Notes under the pieces: model-generated
What the model saw: the letters and a program-made list of their open reading frames with translations, nothing else
The model's database searches: none
What the model was told of the DNA's origin: nothing
Position numbers and translations under genes: made by a program
Source of the DNA: an uncultured Lachnospiraceae bacterium
GTDB taxonomy: Bacteria; Bacillota; Clostridia; Lachnospirales; Lachnospiraceae
Assembly (NCBI GenBank): GCA_946639085.1
Contig: CAMPBP010000002.1
Span: 1-22,772 of the forward strand
Direction of reading: 5' to 3'
Length of the DNA stretch: 22,772 nt
Shown: one piece after another, positions 15,793 through 22,772 of the stretch
Layout of the letters: the number at the start of each line of letters is the position of its first letter
How positions within the stretch are numbered: position 1 is the first letter of the stretch

Positions 15793-17151
15793 TCATTCAA
15801 ATATGTGCGATAGTTTTTTCTTCTTATAGTATACATATCGAAGCCATGCCGTAAAGCCACTTAAGAACCAAACGACTCCGACCGACCACCATATGCCCCA
15901 AAGTCCTATGAACGGAATGGCGGTCAATATGAAAGGAACGGTGAAACGTCCGATGACTTCGACAATACCGTTGAGCAGTGCAAAGAAACCGTCTCCCATA
16001 CCGTTTAGTACGCCTCTTATGACATAAATCGCGCCGAGACATACATAGAATATGCTCGTGATGGTAAGCGCTTTTGCGCCCATCTCTATAACCTCGGGCT
16101 CGTTAACAAAGAGTTTTATTACCTGATGACCGAACACAGTCATGACAGGCCACATGACAAGCGAGAAGATCACCATTATCATGAAGCTTTTCTTGTATCC
16201 GTCGGACATACGCTCGGGCTTTTTGGCGCCGTAATTCTGTCCGGTGAAGGTTGAAAGCGCCGCACTTAAAGTCTGGTAAGGCTGATGTATGAGCTGTTCT
16301 ATTCTGCTGGTGGCGGCAAAAGCTGCCATTGCGACCGCACCGAATCCGTTAACGACCTTCTGAAGTGCCATGCACGATACGGCAATGAGGGAAAACTGAA
16401 GGGAAAGCGGAATGCCGAGAGCGATGGTTCTTTTGATGAGTTCAAAGTTAGGCGAAAGATCGTCCTTTTCAAGTTTGAAAAATTCATTCTTTTTGGTTGC
16501 GTATATAAGTGCTCCGAAGCCTGCCAAAAACTGTGAGATGATGGTTGCATATCCCGCACCGCGCACACCGAGTTTAAATGCATATACAAATAAAATATCG
16601 AGGCCGACGTTTACAACACACGAAAAGATCAAAAAGTAAAGCGGAGACTTCGAATCGCCGAAAGCACGAAGCATCGACGAGATAAAATTGTAAAGCGAAA
16701 CAAATATGATGCCTCCGCACATGATGTGAACATAGGAGATCGCATCGGGGAGGATGTTCTCCGGGGTATTCAAAAATATAAGAAGCGGCTTGCTCACCAA
16801 GAAAGCGATGGTTCCCACCACCGCAGGGAAAATGACCATTATATAAGCGGTGTTGGAGATGCACTTTTTGACCATCTTGTAGTTTTTGCCGCCGTACAGC
16901 TGTGAAGCTATTATTCCCCCTGCGGAGCCTATGCCGTTGCAGAGCGCGAAAAAGAAAAAAGTGATCGAGGAAGTGGCACCGATGGCAGCAAGGGCATCCG
17001 CACCGACGAGCTTTCCGACTATGACCGAATCGGCCAGATTGTAAAGTTGTTGAAAAATGTTCCCAAGAAGCATGGGAAGCGCAAAAGCGAGGATAAGCGG
17101 GAGACTCTTTCCCTCCGTCATATCCATTGTATTGCCGTGTTGTTTCTTCAT
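15793..17151 (-). CDS. MATE family multidrug/cation efflux protein
   Basis: 452 residues from ATG 17151. The open frame extends to 17286, but the extra 45 residues overlap the divergent helicase gene's promoter and start and do not resemble MATE proteins; from 17151 the protein begins MKKQHGNTMDMTEGKSLP, the usual MATE opening, with GAGG 9 nt upstream. Twelve hydrophobic segments in two homologous halves; LPMLLGNIFQQLYNLADSVI is the conserved first helix (outward-facing Q-x-Y-N-x-x-D pattern) and the second half repeats it as IALGIPLSLQFSLIA. The family expels drugs or metabolites in exchange for Na+ or H+. First gene of the MATE-ABC exporter operon. Family firm, substrate unknown. Confidence 0.92.
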   Translation of the reverse strand: MKKQHGNTMDMTEGKSLPLILAFALPMLLGNIFQQLYNLADSVIVGKLVGADALAAIGATSSITFFFFALCNGIGSAGGIIASQLYGGKNYKMVKKCISNTAYIMVIFPAVVGTIAFLVSKPLLIFLNTPENILPDAISYVHIMCGGIIFVSLYNFISSMLRAFGDSKSPLYFLIFSCVVNVGLDILFVYAFKLGVRGAGYATIISQFLAGFGALIYATKKNEFFKLEKDDLSPNFELIKRTIALGIPLSLQFSLIAVSCMALQKVVNGFGAVAMAAFAATSRIEQLIHQPYQTLSAALSTFTGQNYGAKKPERMSDGYKKSFMIMVIFSLVMWPVMTVFGHQVIKLFVNEPEVIEMGAKALTITSIFYVCLGAIYVIRGVLNGMGDGFFALLNGIVEVIGRFTVPFILTAIPFIGLWGIWWSVGVVWFLSGFTAWLRYVYYKKKKLSHIFE

Positions 17152-17229
17152 ATATGAATGCCTCACCAAATGCATGCCGAAAAAAATCGCCATGCACATA
17201 CTTTCAGATAATACATTGTTACCGGTTAA

Positions 17230-17238
17230 TGATATAAT
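17230..17238 (+). promoter_or_regulatory. Extended -10 promoter of the nuclease-helicase gene
   Basis: TGATATAAT, a TGN motif joined to a perfect TATAAT, with no good -35 at the right distance. Transcription would start near 17245, leaving a leader of about 25 nt that is almost all A/T and has no recognisable Shine-Dalgarno sequence. Confidence 0.5.
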
Positions 17239-17269
17239 CAAAATAAAAATAATAATAGTAATTTTTAAC

Positions 17270-18811
17270 ATGAAACCTGTAAACATTTACGCACTTACAA
17301 GAATCACAGATCCCGAGCGGCTTGCCAAACTTGACAGGCAGTTATCGCAAAGAAGCCGCTTTCTTAAGATAAAAGAGTGGGAGATCGAGGGACTTAAGGC
17401 GTTTACCGACAACATCGCCCCTTTCCTTACAAACGGTCCCGAGCTTTCTTTCTTTTATTCTTTCACCATGCCCAAACTCGGGAAAGAGTTCGATCTTTTG
17501 AGAGTGGGCGAAAAGTCTGTCATAAACATCGAGTTAAAGAGCGGCAATGTCTCCGATGAGGTCATAAGAGATCAGCTTTTGCAGAACAGATACTATCTTT
17601 CCACGCTCGGACTTGACATGCATTTTTATACTTATATAAGTAATTACGACCGCCTGGTGCGTCTGTCGAATTCCCTTAAACTTGTTGAGACCGATTTCGA
17701 AGATCTCGCCGAGGTGATGGCCGAGCAGGGTGATTGCTACAAAGGTGACATCGAAGAACTTTTTAAAGAAGAAGATTATCTCATCTCGCCCCTTACCGAC
17801 CCCGGACGATTTTTGCGCCAGGAATATTTCCTCACCTCCCAGCAGAAAGACATAGAAAGACAGATACTTAAGTTATTAAAGAAAGAAGAAAACGCTGACG
17901 CACCCGTATATTGCGGCTTCACGGGACTTCCCGGAACGGGAAAGACGATACTTTTGTACGACCTTGCCATGAGGCTTTCAAAGTGCGATAAGGTCTGCGT
18001 TCTTCATTTCGGAACGCACCTTAAAGGTCTTGAGGAGCTTGACGATCGCTTAAAGAGGATCGATTTCTTCTACTGCGAAGACGATAAGAGTATCGAGGTG
18101 ACCGGCGAATACAAAGTGATACTTGTAGACGAGGGCCACAGGATAAATTCCCGGCTTCTTGACGAGATACTTGAGATATCGGGTCGTTGGAAAGCCCCTG
18201 TCATCTTTTCTTATGATAAAGAAGATGCAATTGCGCAAAAAGAACGCGCGGGCTACGGAGCCGAGATCATAGAAGCACTTCCCGGATTCACGGGCTATAA
18301 ACTTACGAACAGGATAAGGCTTAACGCAGAGCTTTCTTCTTTTATAAATTGCCTTATGAGCTTTCTAAGGCAGTCTCCCCGTCACGATTACCCCTCCGTA
18401 AAGGTTTCGTACGCGGCCAACGACAAGGAGGCGGCGGGACTCATCGCCATATTGGAAAAGGACGGTTTTGTGTATCTTAGAGACAACAACATCGATAACG
18501 GTACATTATTGGGCCTTGACGGTGACAAAGAAAAAAGCTACGAGATCGATACCGTGGAAGCCACCTGCAAAGAGTTCGATAAAGTCGTTATGCTCATGGA
18601 TTCCTCCTTTTGCTATGATGCGGAGGGCAATCTTCGAAATGCCTCCGCCCTTAAAGCGGATGAATTCTTATCGGGCGACATCGATGATTTCAAAGTAAGA
18701 AAACTTTTCCACGGACTCAGTCGGGCAAAAAGAAAAGTTGCATTGGTGATCAAAGAAAACGAACCGGTTTTGGATGTTGTCCTCTTTATTCTTCAGGGTA
18801 AAGTAAGATAG
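17270..18811 (+). CDS. PD-(D/E)xK-like nuclease fused to SF1/DUF2075 helicase
   Basis: 513 residues from ATG 17270; the open frame runs back to 17057, but that part overlaps the divergent MATE gene. Residues about 45-130 look like a restriction-type nuclease core: GPELSFFYSF, then Asp75 in GKEFDLLRV and Glu88-Leu-Lys90 in INIELKSG, the D-Xn-ExK metal site. The helicase part follows: Walker A GLPGTGKT at 219-226, Walker B ILVDEGH with Asp287-Glu288, GYKLTNRIRLN (motif IV-like), FDKVVMLMD, and a final FHGLSRAKRKVALVI, the arginine-bearing motif VI of UvrD/DUF2075 proteins. Such fusions are typical of DNA repair or anti-phage proteins; neither is proven here. It stands alone between a divergent MATE gene and a terminator. 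Nuclease call by motif only; helicase call firmer. Confidence 0.75.
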   Translation: MKPVNIYALTRITDPERLAKLDRQLSQRSRFLKIKEWEIEGLKAFTDNIAPFLTNGPELSFFYSFTMPKLGKEFDLLRVGEKSVINIELKSGNVSDEVIRDQLLQNRYYLSTLGLDMHFYTYISNYDRLVRLSNSLKLVETDFEDLAEVMAEQGDCYKGDIEELFKEEDYLISPLTDPGRFLRQEYFLTSQQKDIERQILKLLKKEENADAPVYCGFTGLPGTGKTILLYDLAMRLSKCDKVCVLHFGTHLKGLEELDDRLKRIDFFYCEDDKSIEVTGEYKVILVDEGHRINSRLLDEILEISGRWKAPVIFSYDKEDAIAQKERAGYGAEIIEALPGFTGYKLTNRIRLNAELSSFINCLMSFLRQSPRHDYPSVKVSYAANDKEAAGLIAILEKDGFVYLRDNNIDNGTLLGLDGDKEKSYEIDTVEATCKEFDKVVMLMDSSFCYDAEGNLRNASALKADEFLSGDIDDFKVRKLFHGLSRAKRKVALVIKENEPVLDVVLFILQGKVR

Positions 18812-18840
18812 TTAAACTTTATATCAAAATAGTGCTATAA

Positions 18841-18878
18841 AAAATCCTCTTTTTAAGCCAAAAAGAGGATTTTTTTGT
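18841..18878 (+). terminator. Rho-independent terminator of the nuclease-helicase gene
   Basis: Perfect 12-bp stem AATCCTCTTTTT (18843-18854) / AAAAAGAGGATT (18860-18871), extendable by two A-T pairs, AAGCC loop, then a T run. Further T tracts follow to about 18905. Confidence 0.9.
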
Positions 18879-18908
18879 TTTTTTAAACTTTTTTTGAATT
18901 TTTTTGAG

Positions 18909-18979
18909 CCGTTTTTATAAAAAGCGGAGTCTTTATATACGAAATGCAATTAACAACCAATTAATGTCGCGGAAGCGAC
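18909..18979 (+). promoter_or_regulatory. Promoter and hairpin leader of the coiled-coil surface protein gene
   Basis: A possible -10 TATATA (18934-18939) lies below a dyad CCGTTTTT / AAAAAGCGG (18909-18927) that covers the -35 region. Downstream, a perfect 5-bp hairpin GTCGC-GGAA-GCGAC (18966-18979) precedes a T run at 18987-18992 and the ribosome binding site AAGGGG. The 5' hairpin may stabilise the message. No -35 consensus is seen. Confidence 0.35.
18944..18956. repeat. Left copy of a 13-nt inverted repeat flanking the surface protein gene
   Basis: ATGCAATTAACAA, with its exact reverse complement at 21948-21960 directly after the stop codon. This copy is in the leader, at or just after the predicted transcription start. 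Confidence 0.55.
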
Positions 18980-19007
18980 GGGACAATTTTTTAGAAGGGG
19001 AACAGAA

Positions 19008-21947
19008 ATGAGAAGAAAAACAGTAGTAAGAATTGCTTCAATAATCTTAAGCGCCGGAATGTTATTACAGCCCATAAGCGCAATGGCTGAAGGTAATGTA
19101 AAGGCACCTATCTCGACCGAGGTAGCACAGGACGATACTTACGGAGCAGCAGATAAGCTTAAGTACAGTTCAGATGGATTAAAGGAAGCGGTTGATGCGG
19201 CAGAAAAGGCAGACAAGGCAGCGTATGTCGCACAGCAGAACGCAGAAGATGCACAGGATGCGGCTAAGAAGGCTCTTAAGGCAGCTGAAAAGCTCGAAGA
19301 GAGAGTCGGCAGAGTTGCTGAAATCGTAGGCGAAGAGAAAGAGCCTGCAAAGAAAGAAGAAGTAAAGAAAGAAGAAAAATTTATTGCCAAAGAAGCATTG
19401 GTTAGAATAGCAGACAGAATCCCTGTAACCTCTGATACTACTTCTACCTATACTTCAGGTTCAGGCTATGTAGTAGAAGCAGATGTTCCCGAACCCGATG
19501 AGGAAGAGGACGAATTAAAAGTTCACATCAAAGGCCAGAACAGAACAGACTATGCCGTAAAGAAGAATGGCGAGGCTGTTGAGGCTATTGATGATTTTAA
19601 TGAATTAAAGAGCGACACAACAAAGACTTTTGAAGAAGAATCAGGCAAGATCCTTGACGACGCAAAGAAAGCTGTTGACGGCAAGATGGATGACCTCGAT
19701 AAGGCCGTAGAAGCAGCAGACAAGGCTGAAGACAACGCTCAGGCAGCTCTTGAAGCAGTTAAGCAGGCTGAGTATCGTGACGAAGCACTCGTTGCAGCAC
19801 AGCAGGCTCAGGACGAAGCCGATGCAGCTGCAACAGCTGAAGAAGAAGCAAGACAGGCATACAACGCTGCAGCAGAAGACTACAACAATGCATTGGAAGA
19901 AGTAGAAAAACTTGCCGAAGAAGCAAACAATCTTCTCAAGGGTGAGAAGAAAGCTACAAACAGCCTCATCGATCAGGCAAACGCAGCTTTGTTCGCAGCT
20001 CAGACAAGACTTAACATGACAAAGGCTACTCTTGACTATGCTAAGGGCGCTTATGACGCTGCAATGTGGAAAAAGCAAACCGCACAGAAGGCAGCAGAAA
20101 CCGCAGCAGCAGAAGCCCAGACCGCTTCGGAGAAGGCTTTGGCAGCAGCCAATGCAGCAAACTTAACTCTTGATGAGCTTGCTAATCTTACAAATAAAAA
20201 TAAGGACTATCAGACACTTAAAGACGAAGTTGATGCAGCGCAGGCAGATTATACAGCAAAATCAGAGGCTCAGGAATCAATCTGCTCCGCTCAGGATGAT
20301 CTTATCGCAGGATACGAAAAGACCAAATCCGAACAGGAAGCTGAATCATCCAGACTTGCAGGTGAGATCGGTAAACAGGATAAAGAGATTAAGAAACAGC
20401 AGGGCATAATCGATTCAGCCGACAGTACGATCAGTAAAAATTCCAATATGGCCAATGCCAAAAACGGCGAATGGGTATGGACGGGATTTATGCAACGTGA
20501 AAAAGCTACCACTGAAAAAATTAATAAAGCTAAGCAGGCTGTTGCAGATGCACAAGCTAAAAAGGAAGCAGCCGTAAAAGCTAAATCCGATGCTGAAGAT
20601 ATTAAGAAAAATTTAGAAGGCCAGAAGAAGACTGCTGACAACGCAGTAAAAACTGCTAAAGCAAATATCAAAACAGCCAACGAGACAAAGCAGAATGCCA
20701 AGGATGCAGCAACAAACGCAGCTACTGCTCTTGCTACCGCAAAAACCAACCTCAGCCTTGTAGAGAAATATATTTACAACGATGAAGCTGAAGTGATTTA
20801 TCTTGATAAGGCTCAGAGTGAAGAATTGGATGCTCTTCTTGAGCAGATGGAGACTTCACAGGGTAAGTACGAAACAGTAACAAAAGATAAGAACGATTAC
20901 GAAGCAGCAACTACAGACCAAGATTTCTTGGATAAGTTGATCGGATTGTTTACCGGTCAGACATGGAAGAATCTTAATACCGAGTTTAACATTGAGAAAA
21001 AGTATCGTAACTGGGATTGGTATATTGATTCCAAAAACGAAACACATGTTGTTTTCGCTTCAAACTCAAGCAATTTAAAGGTACTTGTCAATATTTCCGA
21101 GCGTGGATATGCAGCAACTTTGGTTGACGAAGCCGAATTCGCAGTATACTCCGCAACATTCGATCAGATCGCGGCAGCACAGGCAGCAACAAAGGCATCA
21201 GACGCAGCCAAGGCAGCAGCTGAAGCAGCTGAAAAAGAAAAAGAAGCACTTGATTTCTACAATGCGGCAAGAGAAGCTCTTAACGCAGCACAGGCAAGAC
21301 TTGATGAGCTTAAATATCTTAAGCACGTTAAGCTTAAAGAGTTGGAAGTAGCTGAGAACGAAGTTGAAAAAGCATTCTCCAGATTCTTAAGCGCAGAGAA
21401 AGATCTCGAAAAGGCTAAGGACGAAGCAGAAGCAGCTAAGGAAGCAGCTAAGGAAGCTGACGAGCTTGCTAAAGAAAAGGCAGAGAGACCCAAGAAAACC
21501 GATACAACCGTAAACAACGATGTACAGGGTGGCGACGATCAGGGCAACTACGATCAGGGTAACGACGATCAGAACAATGATGATCAGAACAACAACGTTG
21601 CACAGGGTAACACCAACCGTGTAGTTGATACCGGAAGACGTACCGCAGCAGGAACTCCTATCGTTACAACCGAAGATGAACTTACTATCATCGACGAGAA
21701 CAGCGCTACTGCAGCAACAGCAGGCAATGCCGGTGATGCAGACGATTCCGATAAGGGCGAGGCAGCTCCCGATGCAACAAAGCCTTCCTTTACAATAACT
21801 GATGAAGATTCTGCAACAGCAGCAGCTGTAAGCAAAAAAGATGCGAACTATTTATGGTTACTCATCCTTGCAGCACTTGCAGCAGTTGCAGCAGCAGGCG
21901 AGACCGCAAGAAGAGTCATCAAAGCTAAGAGAAACAATGCAAAATAA
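19008..21947 (+). CDS. Large Ala-rich coiled-coil surface protein with C-terminal membrane anchor
   Basis: 979 residues, ATG with AAGGGG upstream. A signal peptide ends at residue 27 (PISAMA, then EG). Residues about 50-110, 215-650 and 735-835 are Ala/Lys/Glu/Asp heptad-rich coiled coil with blocks such as AQQAQDEADAAATAEEEARQ. A non-helical island, about 655-715, holds Trp/Tyr-rich sequence (NWDWYIDSKNETHVVFAS) and may be a small folded domain. Then comes a DDQGN-type linker with short repeats (about 840-865), two similar motifs LTIIDENSATAA and FTITDEDSATAA, a hydrophobic helix (NYLWLLILAALAAVAAAG) and a basic tail ending KAKRNNAK. No LPxTG precedes the helix, so anchoring is by the membrane rather than by classical sortase. 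It could be a fibrous adhesin or spacer protein of the cell envelope; I do not recognise a named family. Single-gene unit with its own promoter and terminator. Confidence 0.8.
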   Translation: MRRKTVVRIASIILSAGMLLQPISAMAEGNVKAPISTEVAQDDTYGAADKLKYSSDGLKEAVDAAEKADKAAYVAQQNAEDAQDAAKKALKAAEKLEERVGRVAEIVGEEKEPAKKEEVKKEEKFIAKEALVRIADRIPVTSDTTSTYTSGSGYVVEADVPEPDEEEDELKVHIKGQNRTDYAVKKNGEAVEAIDDFNELKSDTTKTFEEESGKILDDAKKAVDGKMDDLDKAVEAADKAEDNAQAALEAVKQAEYRDEALVAAQQAQDEADAAATAEEEARQAYNAAAEDYNNALEEVEKLAEEANNLLKGEKKATNSLIDQANAALFAAQTRLNMTKATLDYAKGAYDAAMWKKQTAQKAAETAAAEAQTASEKALAAANAANLTLDELANLTNKNKDYQTLKDEVDAAQADYTAKSEAQESICSAQDDLIAGYEKTKSEQEAESSRLAGEIGKQDKEIKKQQGIIDSADSTISKNSNMANAKNGEWVWTGFMQREKATTEKINKAKQAVADAQAKKEAAVKAKSDAEDIKKNLEGQKKTADNAVKTAKANIKTANETKQNAKDAATNAATALATAKTNLSLVEKYIYNDEAEVIYLDKAQSEELDALLEQMETSQGKYETVTKDKNDYEAATTDQDFLDKLIGLFTGQTWKNLNTEFNIEKKYRNWDWYIDSKNETHVVFASNSSNLKVLVNISERGYAATLVDEAEFAVYSATFDQIAAAQAATKASDAAKAAAEAAEKEKEALDFYNAAREALNAAQARLDELKYLKHVKLKELEVAENEVEKAFSRFLSAEKDLEKAKDEAEAAKEAAKEADELAKEKAERPKKTDTTVNNDVQGGDDQGNYDQGNDDQNNDDQNNNVAQGNTNRVVDTGRRTAAGTPIVTTEDELTIIDENSATAATAGNAGDADDSDKGEAAPDATKPSFTITDEDSATAAAVSKKDANYLWLLILAALAAVAAAGETARRVIKAKRNNAK

Positions 21948-21960
21948 TTGTTAATTGCAT
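21948..21960. repeat. Right copy of a 13-nt inverted repeat flanking the surface protein gene
   Basis: TTGTTAATTGCAT, the exact reverse complement of 18944-18956, beginning at the base after the stop codon and 15 nt before the terminator stem. Confidence 0.55.
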
Positions 21961-21975
21961 CATAAAAAGAGAAAG

Positions 21976-22004
21976 CAGGTAAGCGAAAGCTTGCCTGTTT
22001 TTTT
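21976..22004 (+). terminator. Rho-independent terminator of the surface protein gene
   Basis: Stem CAGGTAAGC (21976-21984) / GCTTGCCTG (21989-21997), nine pairs including one G-T, with a GAAA tetraloop and a run of seven T. Confidence 0.9.
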
Positions 22005-22036
22005 CTTTCTTCTGATAATCCTAAGAAATGCTTTAG

Positions 22037-22065
22037 TTGAAGAAAAGGGCTTAAAATAATATAAT
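22037..22065 (+). promoter_or_regulatory. Sigma-70 type promoter of the 3' lipoprotein gene
   Basis: TTGAAG (22037-22042), 17-nt spacer, perfect TATAAT (22060-22065). The start point would be about 25 nt before the lipoprotein ATG. Confidence 0.65.
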
Positions 22066-22096
22066 GATATAACCATCATTCATTATAGGAGGAGCC

Positions 22097-22772
22097 ATGA
22101 GACGCTTTCTTAAGACGACCGGTTTGATAATTGTACTTGGCTTATGTTTGGCAGGATGTAAGTTCCCCGGAGCCAAAGAAAACGTTGTTTCGGAATCGAC
22201 GGACAGCACCGAATCGACCGATACGACGCCTGTGAGCGTTGAGCCCGATGAGCCCGACGTGACGCCTGCTATGGTTGATACCAAGTTCGAAATAGATTAT
22301 AAAGACAAGGCCTCGGTCATGAGCTTTCTCGAAGGCGAGTGGTCGTTTGTGGGCCCTTATTCCGGCGAAGAATACGCAAAGTTAAAGATTTCAAAGGACG
22401 GAGTGCTTTCTTTTTCCCGTAATGACGATATATATGAAGCTTCCGGTACGCTTGAGCTGACAGCCGACAAGCCCGGCGATACGGAGGGCAGATTTCTTGA
22501 GTACAACATGGATTTCACGGGACTTGCAAGCCTTCCCTTCGGTGATTATTACGAGATCATGAACGAAGACAGCGACGGATTCCACGGCGACTTTTACGTG
22601 GGAAGATCTGCGGGCAGGGATTATCTGTATCTGCGACTTCTGGGAAACGGTGTTCCTTACGTTACGGACGCGATGTTTGCCGAGTTTCCCGACGAGAACA
22701 ACTACGGCGAGGTTGAATGGTATCTTACAAGAGACAACAGTGTCGCAAAAGAGTTTGAGAAGCCGGACGCCG
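22097..22772 (+). CDS. Putative lipoprotein (3' partial)
   Basis: 225 codons are visible and the frame runs off the window end. The start is ATG 22097 with AGGAGG about 5 nt upstream. A lipoprotein signal MRRFLKTTGLIIVLG continues to LAGC, so Cys21 is the lipidated residue. A Ser/Thr/Glu/Pro-rich linker (about residues 28-62, with ESTDSTESTD) leads to a domain that begins VMSFLEGEWSFVGPY and has alternating strand-like segments (KLKISKDGVLSFSR; GTLELTADKPGD; DFYVGRSAGRDYLYLRLLG), suggestive of a lipocalin- or beta-barrel-type fold. I do not recognise the family. It is outside the cell, membrane tethered, and is driven by its own good promoter. Confidence 0.75.
   Translation, partial: MRRFLKTTGLIIVLGLCLAGCKFPGAKENVVSESTDSTESTDTTPVSVEPDEPDVTPAMVDTKFEIDYKDKASVMSFLEGEWSFVGPYSGEEYAKLKISKDGVLSFSRNDDIYEASGTLELTADKPGDTEGRFLEYNMDFTGLASLPFGDYYEIMNEDSDGFHGDFYVGRSAGRDYLYLRLLGNGVPYVTDAMFAEFPDENNYGEVEWYLTRDNSVAKEFEKPDA

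Noticed and set aside
16574..17197. 207-codon open frame on the - strand overlapping MATE in another frame
   Set aside because: His/Arg/Cys-rich nonsense-like composition; the MATE frame explains the region.
17057..17269. N-terminal extension of the nuclease-helicase
   Set aside because: It is antisense to the MATE start region and would place the promoter at 17230 inside the gene.
17152..17286. N-terminal extension of MATE from 17286
   Set aside because: The added hydrophobic residues overlap the divergent promoter; start 17151 gives the normal MATE N-terminus and has a ribosome binding site.
19139..20749. Several Ser/Phe/Cys-rich - strand frames
   Set aside because: They come from reading the GCA/GCT/GAA codons of the Ala-rich coiled coil backwards.

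Overview
The window looks like a chromosomal segment of an anaerobic low-to-mid G+C Firmicute, most likely a Lachnospiraceae member of the gut or rumen (Butyrivibrio/Roseburia-like). The basis is Gram-positive style lipoproteins, strong GGAGG ribosome binding sites, short hairpin-plus-T-run terminators, a cytosolic GH127 arabinofuranosidase, and the general flavour of the proteins. Genus assignment is inference. I see no rRNA, tRNA, CRISPR array, transposase or integrase.

Layout: (1) 1-2802 (+): the end of a Bat-like operon, with two membrane von Willebrand A proteins (the first cut by the window edge) and a TPR membrane protein with a Gln/Gly/Asp-rich tail, closed by a terminator shared with the convergent gene. 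(2) 2844-7260: a membrane-anchored S41 peptidase and an AraC-type regulator (both -), and, divergent from the regulator, a GH127 beta-L-arabinofuranosidase (+). The AraC-GH127 intergenic region carries direct repeats spaced like AraC-family half-sites. (3) 7322-10530: a visibly AT-richer cassette. It has a small XRE repressor (-), and divergent from it a secreted C39-like (papain-fold) protein and a large lipoprotein that fuses a novel N-terminal domain to a family 1 solute-binding domain. A consensus-like promoter, a perfect palindrome at its predicted start point and a pair of inverted repeats around the C39-like gene make this the best candidate for an undescribed system. (4) 10564-12392 (-): aroF (DAHP synthase) and tyrA (prephenate dehydrogenase), overlapping by 7 nt: aromatic amino acid synthesis biased to tyrosine. 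(5) 12529-13968 (+): an MFS sugar-type transporter. (6) 14043-17151 (-): a MATE efflux protein and an MsbA-like ABC exporter in one operon. (7) 17270-18811 (+): a fusion of a PD-(D/E)xK-like nuclease with an SF1/DUF2075 helicase, plausibly defence or DNA repair. (8) 19008-21947 (+): a 979-residue Ala-rich coiled-coil surface protein with a signal peptide and a C-terminal membrane anchor but no LPxTG. (9) 22097-end (+): a lipoprotein cut by the window edge.

The units look mostly independent: the terminators and divergent promoters split the window into about nine transcription units. The links I can support are the Bat trio, AraC with GH127, XRE with the C39-like/solute-binding pair, aroF with tyrA, and MATE with the ABC exporter. 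No gene-free stretch exceeds 300 bases; the longest (18812-19007) holds a terminator and the hairpin-rich leader of the surface protein gene.
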